DNA from: Ruminococcus sp.
Lineage (GTDB): Bacteria > Bacillota > Clostridia > Oscillospirales > Ruminococcaceae
Direction of reading: 5' to 3'
DNA: 9,552 bases
NCBI GenBank assembly: GCA_017544125.1
Contig: JAFYET010000267.1
Coordinates: forward strand, 1 to 9,552
The translations under genes and the position numbers were made by a program. Below are positions 1 to 5,969 of this stretch, piece by piece. The notes beneath the pieces are model-generated. The model had not been told where the DNA came from, searched no databases, and saw nothing but the letters and a program-made list of their open reading frames with translations. The number at the start of each line of letters is the position of its first letter. Positions within the stretch are counted from its first letter, which is position 1.

Positions 1-734
1 ATAAGGTCGGTGACGGTGGTCTTCATCTCGTCAAGGGCGAGAATGCTTGCCATAACTGCGGGGCTGCAAAGCATAACGTCCATATTGGCATCGGTCATTG
101 ATGCCCAGAAGGTCGCAAGATCGGCATAGGTAAGGGTGCTGCCTGAGATAGTCGAGGGGGTGATATTTGCGCTTATTGCGGTGGCTGCCAGGCTGTTTAT
201 ATTTCGTGAGATATGCGAGCCTACCGTGCGGAGTGCCACGCCGAAAGTCTCTATTCTCTGCTTTCTCATCGACTCATAGGAGCACATGAGCCTTCTTGCG
301 TACTTTGAGAGCCTTGTGGAGGAAGCGGAGAGGGTCATGGCGGTAGTTGCGAGGGTGCCGCCCTCGGCTATGCTGTCAGAGCCTGTTTCATTGACATACA
401 CGCCACGGTAATCGACCGTATCAATATAGCTTGTAGCTGCTGCGATATCGGGGAGGATAGAGGCGCTGTCCATACCCTTTTTGATCTGTCTTCTCACATA
501 CTCGGGGAAGAGCACGGCGGATTCAGTGGTTGAGAAGAATTTCTCGACCAGGTCGCAGTCCTTGCCCGACACCTTGATATCAAAGCGCTTGAGCTGTCTT
601 TCAAAGGCATCGAGCCCCTCGAGGGGTGTGCCGACATAATTCTCATCGGGGTCAAGCTCGGTGAGTGCCTTAGTAAAGCTCTTGCCTGTTATTCCGTAAA
701 GTTCCTTTTCAAGTCTGATGTTTTCAAAATTCAT
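1..734 (-). CDS. Phage major capsid protein, HK97-fold type (C-terminus beyond window)
   Basis: Partial gene: 244 codons are visible and the reading frame stays open to the left edge, so the C-terminus is missing. I translated it by hand. It begins MNFENIRLEKELYGITGKSF. The start at 734 is preceded by a GAAAGGAAG ribosome site. Residues of about 60-110 read EKFFSTTESAVLFPEYVRRQ and then an ILPDIAAATSYIDTVDYRG stretch. This matches the pattern I know from major capsid proteins of clostridial siphophages, where a 'FF.tt.SavLFPeyv' segment precedes the HK97-like core. The protein would be the main shell subunit. It follows the prohead protease by 16 bp, the usual protease-capsid order. No separate scaffold gene lies between them. 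The family call rests on recalled sequence pattern and gene order, not on a search. A decoration or other structural protein is a less likely alternative. Confidence 0.75.
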   Translation of the reverse strand, partial: MNFENIRLEKELYGITGKSFTKALTELDPDENYVGTPLEGLDAFERQLKRFDIKVSGKDCDLVEKFFSTTESAVLFPEYVRRQIKKGMDSASILPDIAAATSYIDTVDYRGVYVNETGSDSIAEGGTLATTAMTLSASSTRLSKYARRLMCSYESMRKQRIETFGVALRTVGSHISRNINSLAATAISANITPSTISGSTLTYADLATFWASMTDANMDVMLCSPAVMASILALDEMKTTVTDL

Positions 735-750
735 AGTTTTCTTCCTTTCG

Positions 751-1617
751 TTAGTTGAAATCATTGGTTTTATACTTTTCGTTTGCTTCCCTCAAAGCCT
801 CGGTCCGGGGCTTTGTGGGCTTTGTGAGGGCAGCGCTCAGGGTCTTTTCAAGCTTTATCAGCTCAGCGACCGAGAGCTTATCTATAAGCGCCTTACAGCA
901 GACAGCGCTGCTGCCGGACAGCTCATAGAGTGCGCCCACACGGGCTTTTAAGAGGGTGAGCATATCGTAATGCTCGTTTTGCAGCTGCTTATCCTGCGGC
1001 GGGACGGAGGTGGGCGTTTCATCGCCGCCGAAGGTCTTTTTAACGCCTGCGTTTATCTGGGCAGGCACTGCCACGAACGACCACTCGTAGGCATCACGGG
1101 GGTCATGCAGCACATGGGCGCAGACCCTTTCGCCGTATGAGCGCCCCTTGATATGCGAGCAGGGGTTTTTATAGACATCGCACCCGCAGACCGAGCAGAG
1201 TTTCTTTGAGACAGAACAGCTTATACTTACCTCCTTTTTGATGCCTGCGTCTATCTCGTCTATCAGGGCGATATTCCTATCCGTCCTGACCATATACGCC
1301 CTTGCTGCGAGGCAGACATAATCTTCACCGTATGAAGTGCGTCTGCCCTCGGGGCGGTCGATGAAGGTATCGAATATACGGGCGGTCTGGGCTGTACCCT
1401 TAGGGTCATGGTCGAAGATGCCTGTTTTGCCCACGAAGAGGTCACGGAGCTTTTCAAGGGCGCTGACGTCAAAGCGCTCGCCGTCACGGTCGGTCTCATT
1501 ATCGCACAGCACAAGGGGGAATGCGTAGACACGCTCTTTGGTGACGGGCTTACGGGTGAAGCGGTTTATCTTCTCCATAACATCGTCTGTGAGTTCAAAC
1601 TCATAGCTTTTCATCAT
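751..1617 (-). CDS. Prohead protease-like protein with cysteine cluster and C-terminal extension
   Basis: A 288-residue protein encoded directly after the portal gene; the start overlaps the portal stop as ATGA. A good AAAGGAG ribosome site precedes it. The N-terminal ~190 residues look like a phage prohead maturation protease. A GIFDHDPKG segment supplies a candidate catalytic His70, KKEVSISCSV supplies a candidate serine (Ser131 or Ser133), and an EWSFVAVPAQINAGV segment ends the domain, as in HK97/U35-type proteases. Cys141, Cys144, Cys146, Cys153 and His155 form a compact possible zinc site between the serine and that last motif. Residues of about 195-288 are a polar, then helical, lysine/glutamate/leucine-rich tail that could act as a scaffold, since no separate scaffold gene is visible. 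The expected role is cleaving procapsid proteins during head maturation. The catalytic assignments are inferred from position and motif only. Confidence 0.7.
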   Translation of the reverse strand: MMKSYEFELTDDVMEKINRFTRKPVTKERVYAFPLVLCDNETDRDGERFDVSALEKLRDLFVGKTGIFDHDPKGTAQTARIFDTFIDRPEGRRTSYGEDYVCLAARAYMVRTDRNIALIDEIDAGIKKEVSISCSVSKKLCSVCGCDVYKNPCSHIKGRSYGERVCAHVLHDPRDAYEWSFVAVPAQINAGVKKTFGGDETPTSVPPQDKQLQNEHYDMLTLLKARVGALYELSGSSAVCCKALIDKLSVAELIKLEKTLSAALTKPTKPRTEALREANEKYKTNDFN

Positions 1618-2774
1618 ATCTCTCCTTTCTCGTTATTTAGTCTTTGCTGTATCTCATCAGCCTGGCAGTTATAAAGTCTTGCACGGGCAAGGGCTTCCTC
1701 GTCCTGGAGGTTGATATTTGCCCATACGATATCCACCTCGTCACACTCGCCTGCAAGGGTGAGGAATGCCCTGCAAACACGCACAAGCACGGGGGTGAGC
1801 AGGCGGCGGTAATACTCAAGCTCGCTTGTAAGTATATCTGCCTGCTGAGAAGCCATACGCTCGGTGGACGACCAGTTAAGACCGAGGAGGAAGGGCGGGA
1901 TAGAGAGCTTACTTATTATCTGCTCTATCAGCTGGCGGACGGGGATATTGGTATCAATAAGCCCGCTTTCGGCACCTATGACCTTGATATCCACATCGCC
2001 CACGGCTATGAAATCCTTCATAACGCCGTTTTTGGCTGACTGCATACCCTCAGTCCACTGGGCAGCCATAGTTTTAGCACGCTGGGCGGCGAACTGGGCA
2101 TCGTTATCGTTCGAGGGCTTATAGGTAACGGCGTAGCGGAGGTTGCCCGCACGGTCAAAGTTATTGCCGACACAGGAATAGATAGTCGTCAGAATATCGG
2201 CAAACACCGGCAGCCCCCGAAGAAGCGAGCGCCCCGAGGGGCATTTGGGCGTAGGGTTAAGGGCGGTATAGAGTATACGGTCGGCGTTTTTAAAATCGAC
2301 GGTCTTTTTAGCGCCCGCAAAGCGGAAGACCGGCTCGCCCGTTCTTTTATCGGGCATGACCTCGAAAAGCTCGGGGTCACACACAAAAAGTGAGGACAGG
2401 CAGCCCGTATCGGGGTCAACGGTATACTCGGCGATACTTTTACCGAAGGTGAGCAGGGTATCTAAGTACATATCGGCAAAGGTCTGGAGCGACCTGCCCG
2501 AGATGCCCACGGGGACGTTCATGACAAAGTCATCAAGGGCTGACTGGGCGCTTTTGGTTTTACAAATCACCTTAAAATCGCCCGTTAAGCGGACTATTTT
2601 TGAGATACAGGCATCAATTACCGGCACGCTGTCACGCAGCGCCTGGTAGAGCCCGCTTTCAAGGGCAGGGGCTGAGCAGGTGACACGAAAGCCGTTTTTG
2701 AGCATTCCCCCGCCCGTACAAAAGCCCGTTTCGGGCGGGGAGTGTTTTGGGGGTCTGAATGGGTTCATTGGCAT
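1614..2774 (-). CDS. Phage portal protein
   Basis: A 386-residue protein that would form the dodecameric ring at the capsid vertex through which DNA enters and leaves. Portal hallmarks are an ILYTALNPTP...GRSLLRGLPVFADIL region (about 167-195) and, near 290-330, a segment reading SIPPFLLGLNWSSTERMASQ followed by a long tyrosine- and leucine-rich helix. This is the usual 'iPp.llG' plus helix arrangement of portal families. It lies between the large terminase and the protease, the canonical position. The length is on the short side for portals. The stop overlaps the protease start by 4 bp, which suggests translational coupling. The ATG at 2774 lies only about 3 nt after its AAAGGA ribosome site, so Met3 at 2768 (spacing about 8 nt) may be the true start. 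The residues beyond the core are unremarkable. Confidence 0.85.
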   Translation of the reverse strand: MPMNPFRPPKHSPPETGFCTGGGMLKNGFRVTCSAPALESGLYQALRDSVPVIDACISKIVRLTGDFKVICKTKSAQSALDDFVMNVPVGISGRSLQTFADMYLDTLLTFGKSIAEYTVDPDTGCLSSLFVCDPELFEVMPDKRTGEPVFRFAGAKKTVDFKNADRILYTALNPTPKCPSGRSLLRGLPVFADILTTIYSCVGNNFDRAGNLRYAVTYKPSNDNDAQFAAQRAKTMAAQWTEGMQSAKNGVMKDFIAVGDVDIKVIGAESGLIDTNIPVRQLIEQIISKLSIPPFLLGLNWSSTERMASQQADILTSELEYYRRLLTPVLVRVCRAFLTLAGECDEVDIVWANINLQDEEALARARLYNCQADEIQQRLNNEKGEI

Positions 2775-2825
2775 TTTCCTTTCTTTTTAGATATAAGATG
2801 TTTGAAATAAGGGGGTAAGAGGAAG

Positions 2826-4082
2826 CTATCTTTCCAGCGCCATAACAAAGAAGCTGTCGGGGCGGGGGCGGAGATATTCGGAGACGAAGTAGCGGATATC
2901 GTCCATAGCGTGGTCGTTCTCCTTCAGGGGTGCGTCCTTGCCTGTGCCGTCCCAGCGGTAGAGGGTGAATTCACGCAGGGAATCGGTGCAGCTATCATGA
3001 AAGCGTATGCTGCCCGAGAGCAGAGCGTCTGACACCCTGCCGATGCCTGCAAGCACATCGTTTTTCGCAGTTGTTACTTTATAGCGTTTATGCCGCCGTA
3101 TGCATTCGATAAACGATGATGCCGAAGGATCGACTATCACCCGCTCAACATCACGCCCGGCGCACAGCCGCTCGAGGGCTGCATAGTGCTCCTCATCGGT
3201 GCGGCGGGCACCCTCACGCTTTGAATCGTAGTAATACTCCCCCACCCTGTACCACACCCCGCCGCTCTCGCCCCAAAGCCCCATACTGGTGGGGTTTACA
3301 GTGCCGTAGTCACAGCTGACGGCAAAGCGTGTCATATCTTTTGGCAGCGAAGAGGTGACAAGGCGTGAGCGGTCAAACATGGGGTAGACGAGCCCCTCTG
3401 CCGACACCCACCTGCCAAGCACGAAGCGCTCATAGAACACGCCGCTGTAAAGCCTGTGGTAGCGCTCCTTGATATAGGGCAGGAGTGAGGGGTTATCATC
3501 AAGGGTGAGGGTCAGGTAGAGGAGGTTCTTCTCACGCTTTTTATCTATCCACTCACGCTTGAGCCAGTGATAGCAGCTGTCGGGGTTACAGTTTATCCAG
3601 AGCTTTGAGCCGGGGACAGAGCAGCGGGCAAATGCCTGCTCGACAAAGCTGCGAGGCATAAGGGCTGCCTCATCGAGCAGCACCCCTGCAAGGGTCATGC
3701 CCTGGATAAGAGAGGCTGACGACTCGTCCTTACCGCCGAAGAGGTAGTAACGGTTTTTACGCAGCCCCTTTGACACATCGAAGTAGCTCTTTGACACCTT
3801 GATATCTACCGAATAGCCGAGCTTCCTTGCAAACTCCACGAGGGGGTCGACCACATTGCGGCGAAGCGAGGTGACGGTCTTACCGCAGAGGGCGAAGTAT
3901 CTATTATCAAAGCTGCTCATCGACCAGACGAGGAATGACTGGGACATAGCCGTCGTCTTACCGCTGCGCACAGAGCCGTCGCAGAGGATAGCGTCATGCT
4001 TTGAGAGGGTCTTATCACGCCACCAGTTAAGTATCAGCTTTTGCTTTTTAGAGTAGATGACCTTACGTCTGCTCATCTGCAT
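2826..4082 (-). CDS. terL: Phage terminase large subunit (packaging ATPase/nuclease)
   Basis: A 418-residue terminase motor protein that pumps DNA into procapsids and cuts concatemers. Numbered from the start chosen here, the Walker A motif GSVRSGKT is at about 36-43. Walker B VLLDEA is at about 134-139 and is followed by the coupling motif KLWINCNPDS near 160. The C-terminal RNase H-like nuclease shows the three acidic positions: Asp258 in CDYGTVNPT, Asp318 in VIVDPSA, and the Asp cluster near 390-395 in DHAMDDIRYF. All key residues are present, so the protein looks intact. The frame is open further upstream to 4160, but that stretch overlaps the small terminase gene. An AGGAGG ribosome site sits 6 nt before the ATG at 4082; neighbouring ATGs at 4085 and 4076 are possible. 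It overlaps the small-subunit gene by 20 bp, consistent with co-translation. Confidence 0.93.
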   Translation of the reverse strand: MQMSRRKVIYSKKQKLILNWWRDKTLSKHDAILCDGSVRSGKTTAMSQSFLVWSMSSFDNRYFALCGKTVTSLRRNVVDPLVEFARKLGYSVDIKVSKSYFDVSKGLRKNRYYLFGGKDESSASLIQGMTLAGVLLDEAALMPRSFVEQAFARCSVPGSKLWINCNPDSCYHWLKREWIDKKREKNLLYLTLTLDDNPSLLPYIKERYHRLYSGVFYERFVLGRWVSAEGLVYPMFDRSRLVTSSLPKDMTRFAVSCDYGTVNPTSMGLWGESGGVWYRVGEYYYDSKREGARRTDEEHYAALERLCAGRDVERVIVDPSASSFIECIRRHKRYKVTTAKNDVLAGIGRVSDALLSGSIRFHDSCTDSLREFTLYRWDGTGKDAPLKENDHAMDDIRYFVSEYLRPRPDSFFVMALER

Positions 4083-4563
4083 CATCACCCTCCTGCGATA
4101 TTGCCTGCTCGAAGGCGATGGCGAATACATTCCCCGATTCGATATTTCGTATACGCTCATCGAGCTCTACGAGCTGGTCGATAGCCTTTAATCTATCAAA
4201 GAACTTTATCTCGACACCGCCGCCCTTGACACGCTTTATCTCGGAGACACAGAAGAGATCTGCGCCGTCAAAGCGGGAGAAGTTCTCTTCATCGTCCGAG
4301 AGGGCAAGCTCGGCTGCGTCGTTGACACGCCCGAAAGCAAGCCGCTCGAGCCCCTCTCTTGCACGCAGGAGGGTCATTTCACGGGTCTTATAGTATTTTG
4401 CAAGGCGCTTTTGCACCCTGCGGGAGAGGGAGAGTTTGATACCTAAACTCTCCTCTATCCCCGCCCGGCGTGCTGCCTCTCTTGGCGAGCAGCAGGAGAA
4501 GAGTTCGAGGCAGAAGCGTTCGACGGTCTCGGGGGGGAGGGATTTTTTATGGGTTAGTAGCAT
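4063..4563 (-). CDS. terS: Phage terminase small subunit
   Basis: A 166-residue DNA-recognition subunit of the terminase. Residues of about 12-45 contain a predicted helix-turn-helix (FCLELFSCCSPREAARRAGI). The middle is basic and helical. The C-terminal third has VEIKFFDRLKAIDQLVELDE, which resembles the 'klyDKlkALe.L' helix of Terminase_2-type small subunits. The start at 4563 is chosen because AAAGGAG lies 8 nt upstream. The frame is open to 4767, but that extra stretch runs through repeats and hairpins and would be an implausible low-complexity N-terminus. It is the first visible gene of the packaging operon. Nothing phage-like is found upstream of it within the window, and I see no convincing minus-strand promoter. 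The call rests on the HTH, the size and its position immediately before terL. Confidence 0.8.
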   Translation of the reverse strand: MLLTHKKSLPPETVERFCLELFSCCSPREAARRAGIEESLGIKLSLSRRVQKRLAKYYKTREMTLLRAREGLERLAFGRVNDAAELALSDDEENFSRFDGADLFCVSEIKRVKGGGVEIKFFDRLKAIDQLVELDERIRNIESGNVFAIAFEQAISQEGDDADEQT

Positions 4564-4585
4564 TGGGGGGACTCCTTTCTTTTTT

Positions 4586-4620
4586 AGGTAACAGGTTACA
4601 GGTAACAGGTAACAGGTGAG
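4586..4620. repeat. Tandem 7-bp repeat array, five units (AGGTAAC consensus)
   Basis: Five consecutive heptamers read AGGTAAC, AGGTTAC, AGGTAAC, AGGTAAC and AGGTGAG on the plus strand. The array lies 22 bp upstream of the terS start. It may be a generic intergenic short tandem repeat of the kind seen in many Clostridia. Because small terminases bind iterated sites near their own gene, a packaging-site role is a second possibility. Confidence 0.85.
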
Positions 4621-4622
4621 GT

Positions 4623-4639
4623 GTCCTGCTTCGCAGGAC
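4623..4639. repeat. Perfect 7-bp stem hairpin with TTC loop
   Basis: GTCCTGC and GCAGGAC are separated by TTC. The hairpin directly abuts the heptamer array and is followed by a second small inverted repeat, CCCAA/TTGGG (4644-4658), and a perfect 10-bp palindrome CGGATATCCG (4661-4670). There is no U-tract on either side that would make it a convincing terminator. The cluster lies in the 223-bp divergent gap between terS and the acetyltransferase. Confidence 0.75.
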
Positions 4640-4699
4640 GGGACCCAAAAATGTTGGGGGCGGATATCCGAAGGGGTGTGGGTGGTTGCCGCTCTGCGG

Positions 4700-4728
4700 T
4701 TGATTTTTACGGCGGGGTATGGTATAAT
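4700..4728 (+). promoter_or_regulatory. Extended -10 promoter for the acetyltransferase gene
   Basis: TTGATT at 4700-4705, a 17-bp spacer and a perfect TATAAT at 4723-4728, preceded by TGG (extended -10). Transcription would start near 4735, giving a leader of about 50 nt before the acetyltransferase ATG at 4787. There is no overlapping operator-like palindrome, so expression may be constitutive. Confidence 0.8.
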
Positions 4729-4786
4729 TTGAGGGTAAGGGGCGGCGTTTGGCTGCTCTGCAAGCACATATTAAGGAGCGGTTGAT

Positions 4787-5437
4787 ATGAAAAACGGAGT
4801 TACACCGGACCCTGATGCTATACACCCGATAGCGGGGTACGACAAAGAAATATACATCAAGCCCACGATCAAGAACCCAAACATCATAGTCGGTGAGTTT
4901 TCATACATTGCAGATGATGACTTTGAAAGGCACGTTGCACATCTTTACGAATGGAACGGCGACAGGCTGATAATAGGAAAGTTCTGTCAGATAGCGGCGG
5001 GCGTTGAGTTTGTGATGAACGGCGCTAATCATCAGATGAATGCTGTCACGACCTTTCCTTTCTACACATTAGAGGGGTGGGATATGCAGCCGCCTGCGAT
5101 GAGCGATATGCCCTTAAAGGGTGACACCGTTATCGGCAACGATGTATGGATAGGTCAGAATGCTGTAATTCTGCCGGGGGTACACATCGGCAACGGCGCT
5201 ATCATCGGGGCTGACAGTGTTGTAGGAAGTGATGTTGAGCCTTACACTATCGCTGCGGGCAACCCCGCAAAGCCGCTGCGCAAGCGTTTTGACGATGAAA
5301 TGATAAGTCTGCTTGAAGAGTTCAGGTGGTGGGACAAGAGCGTTGAGGAGATAAATGCACTGATACCCATACTGACCTGCGGCGACACGGAGAAAGTAAG
5401 GGCGGAGATAAAGGAGAGGCTTGCTCATAGTGGGTAA
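4787..5437 (+). CDS. Vat/CatB-family hexapeptide-repeat O-acetyltransferase
   Basis: A 216-residue left-handed beta-helix acetyltransferase of the xenobiotic (XAT) group, which transfers acetyl from acetyl-CoA to a hydroxyl group. Known members acetylate streptogramin A or chloramphenicol. Diagnostic segments are IIVGEFSYIADDD (about 33-45), KFCQIAAGVEFVMNGANHQMNA (about 65-86) with the likely catalytic His82, KGDTVIGNDVWIGQNAVILPGV (about 111-132), and IAAGNPAKPLRKRFDDE (about 155-171). The overall order and length are very close to Vat proteins as I remember them (about 210 residues). AAGGAG lies 8 nt before the ATG. The gene is preceded by its own promoter and stands alone between the phage module and glgP. 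Many chromosomal XAT homologues have no proven drug substrate, so resistance is possible but not shown. Confidence 0.9.
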   Translation: MKNGVTPDPDAIHPIAGYDKEIYIKPTIKNPNIIVGEFSYIADDDFERHVAHLYEWNGDRLIIGKFCQIAAGVEFVMNGANHQMNAVTTFPFYTLEGWDMQPPAMSDMPLKGDTVIGNDVWIGQNAVILPGVHIGNGAIIGADSVVGSDVEPYTIAAGNPAKPLRKRFDDEMISLLEEFRWWDKSVEEINALIPILTCGDTEKVRAEIKERLAHSG

Positions 5438-5450
5438 GGGATAGTTTTTA

Positions 5451-5482
5451 AAAGCTGTGGAGCGGATAGGCTTTACGGCTTT
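5451..5482 (+). terminator. Possible weak terminator after the acetyltransferase
   Basis: AAAGCTGT (5451-5458) can pair with ACGGCTTT (5475-5482), giving 8 pairs with one G-U, around a 16-nt loop. A T-rich stretch follows, but it is interrupted. The stem is weak and the loop large, so this is only a candidate. Confidence 0.3.
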
Positions 5483-5485
5483 ATT

Positions 5486-5520
5486 ATTCGTTATTCACTA
5501 TTCACTTTTCACTATTCATT
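5486..5520. repeat. Tandem 7-bp repeat array, five units (ATTCACT consensus)
   Basis: Five heptamers read ATTCGTT, ATTCACT, ATTCACT, TTTCACT and ATTCATT. The array is 49 bp downstream of the acetyltransferase stop. Its unit length, copy number and total length match the array at 4586-4620, but the unit sequence differs. Confidence 0.85.
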
Positions 5521-5557
5521 ACTTCTCCTTTCACTAATAGGGCAAAAAGGGGCAAAA

Positions 5558-5577
5558 GTTGCATATTCTGATGCAAC
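5558..5577. repeat. Inverted repeat, 7-bp stem with 6-nt loop
   Basis: GTTGCAT and ATGCAAC flank ATTCTG. The motif GTTGCATAT recurs in inverted orientation at 5632-5640, and CATATTCTGA (5562-5571) recurs directly at 5668-5677. This points to a set of related sites in the phosphorylase upstream region. No function is assigned. Confidence 0.65.
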
Positions 5578-5696
5578 ATTTGAGAATCAAATTTTCAAAA
5601 ACGTGATTTTTTGTAGGGCTGCACAAATGGGATATGCAACAAACCGACAGAATGACGGAAGATTTTACATATTCTGACATTTAGCTTGAAATCTTA

Positions 5697-5712
5697 ACGA
5701 AAACGTTTTCGT
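5697..5712. promoter_or_regulatory. 16-bp perfect palindrome, LacI-family (CcpA/MalR-like) operator
   Basis: The sequence ACGAAAACGTTTTCGT is a perfect palindrome with the central CG and the AAAACG/CGTTTT half-sites typical of LacI-family operators, including CcpA cre and MalR sites. It lies 258 bp upstream of the phosphorylase start. It overlaps the -35 of a possible weak promoter (GTGATA 5711-5716, 16-bp spacer, TAAAAT 5733-5738). Sugar-responsive control of glgP is a reasonable inference. Which regulator binds is unknown. Confidence 0.65.
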
Positions 5713-5792
5713 GATATTTATTGAATATGCCATAAAATGCCGAAAGGTTATGTGAACTTTTAATAAATTTATTACTTGAATGCGGTTTTTGC

Positions 5793-5821
5793 TTGCTTTT
5801 TTTGGCGATTTAGGGTATAAT
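5793..5821 (+). promoter_or_regulatory. Candidate promoter for glgP
   Basis: TTGCTT at 5793-5798, a 17-bp spacer and a perfect TATAAT at 5816-5821. Transcription would start near 5828 and give a leader of about 140 nt holding two or three hairpins. A second perfect TATAAT is at 5915-5920, with a poor -35 (GTGGCA at 5891-5896, 18-bp spacer). More than one start is therefore possible. Confidence 0.55.
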
Positions 5822-5836
5822 ATTAGAGTGTGGTAG

Positions 5837-5861
5837 TATGCAAAAAGGCATTTTTTGCATA
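5837..5861. repeat. Perfect 10-bp inverted repeat with 5-nt loop
   Basis: TATGCAAAAA and TTTTTGCATA surround GGCAT. If transcription begins near 5828, this is the first hairpin of the glgP leader. It shares the TGCATA core with the inverted repeats at 5558-5577 and 5632-5640, so it may equally be a DNA-binding site. Confidence 0.75.
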
Positions 5862-5876
5862 TATTTACCGCAAAAC

Positions 5877-5912
5877 CGCTCTTTTTGACCGTGGCAAAAA
5901 CGGCAAAGAGCG
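5877..5912. repeat. Inverted repeat in glgP leader
   Basis: CGCTCTTT (5877-5884) and AAAGAGCG (5905-5912) form an 8-bp outer stem. CCGT (5889-5892) and ACGG (5900-5903) can form an inner stem. No U-tract follows, so it is not a standard terminator. A further small hairpin, GCCGC-AGT-GCGGC, lies at 5935-5947, just before the glgP ribosome site (AGGAGG 5957-5962). Confidence 0.6.
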
Positions 5913-5969
5913 TGTATAATAATAATGAAGCAATGCCGCAGTGCGGCTTAGTAAACAGGAGGTTTTTAT

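Noticed and set aside
1644..2124. Plus-strand open frames inside the portal gene (and similar frames inside other genes)
   Set aside because: They are antisense shadows of well-supported genes, with no domain features or ribosome sites.
4083..4160. Longer N-terminus for the large terminase
   Set aside because: It lies inside the small terminase gene in another frame and has no recognisable domain. The AGGAGG site points to 4082 or an adjacent ATG.
4586..4620. CRISPR array
   Set aside because: The units are 7 bp and contiguous, with no spacers and no cas genes nearby.
4623..4639. Terminator between the phage operon and the acetyltransferase
   Set aside because: The stem has no U-tract on either side, and the flanking genes are divergent, so no transcript is expected to end there.
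4564..4767. Longer N-terminus for the small terminase
   Set aside because: The extra residues would come from heptamer repeats and hairpins. A clear AAAGGAG site sits 8 nt before the ATG at 4563.
5885..5920. TTGACC and TATAAT as a promoter pair
   Set aside because: The spacing is 24 bp, too long for a sigma-70-type promoter. The TTGCTT/TATAAT pair at 5793-5821 fits better.
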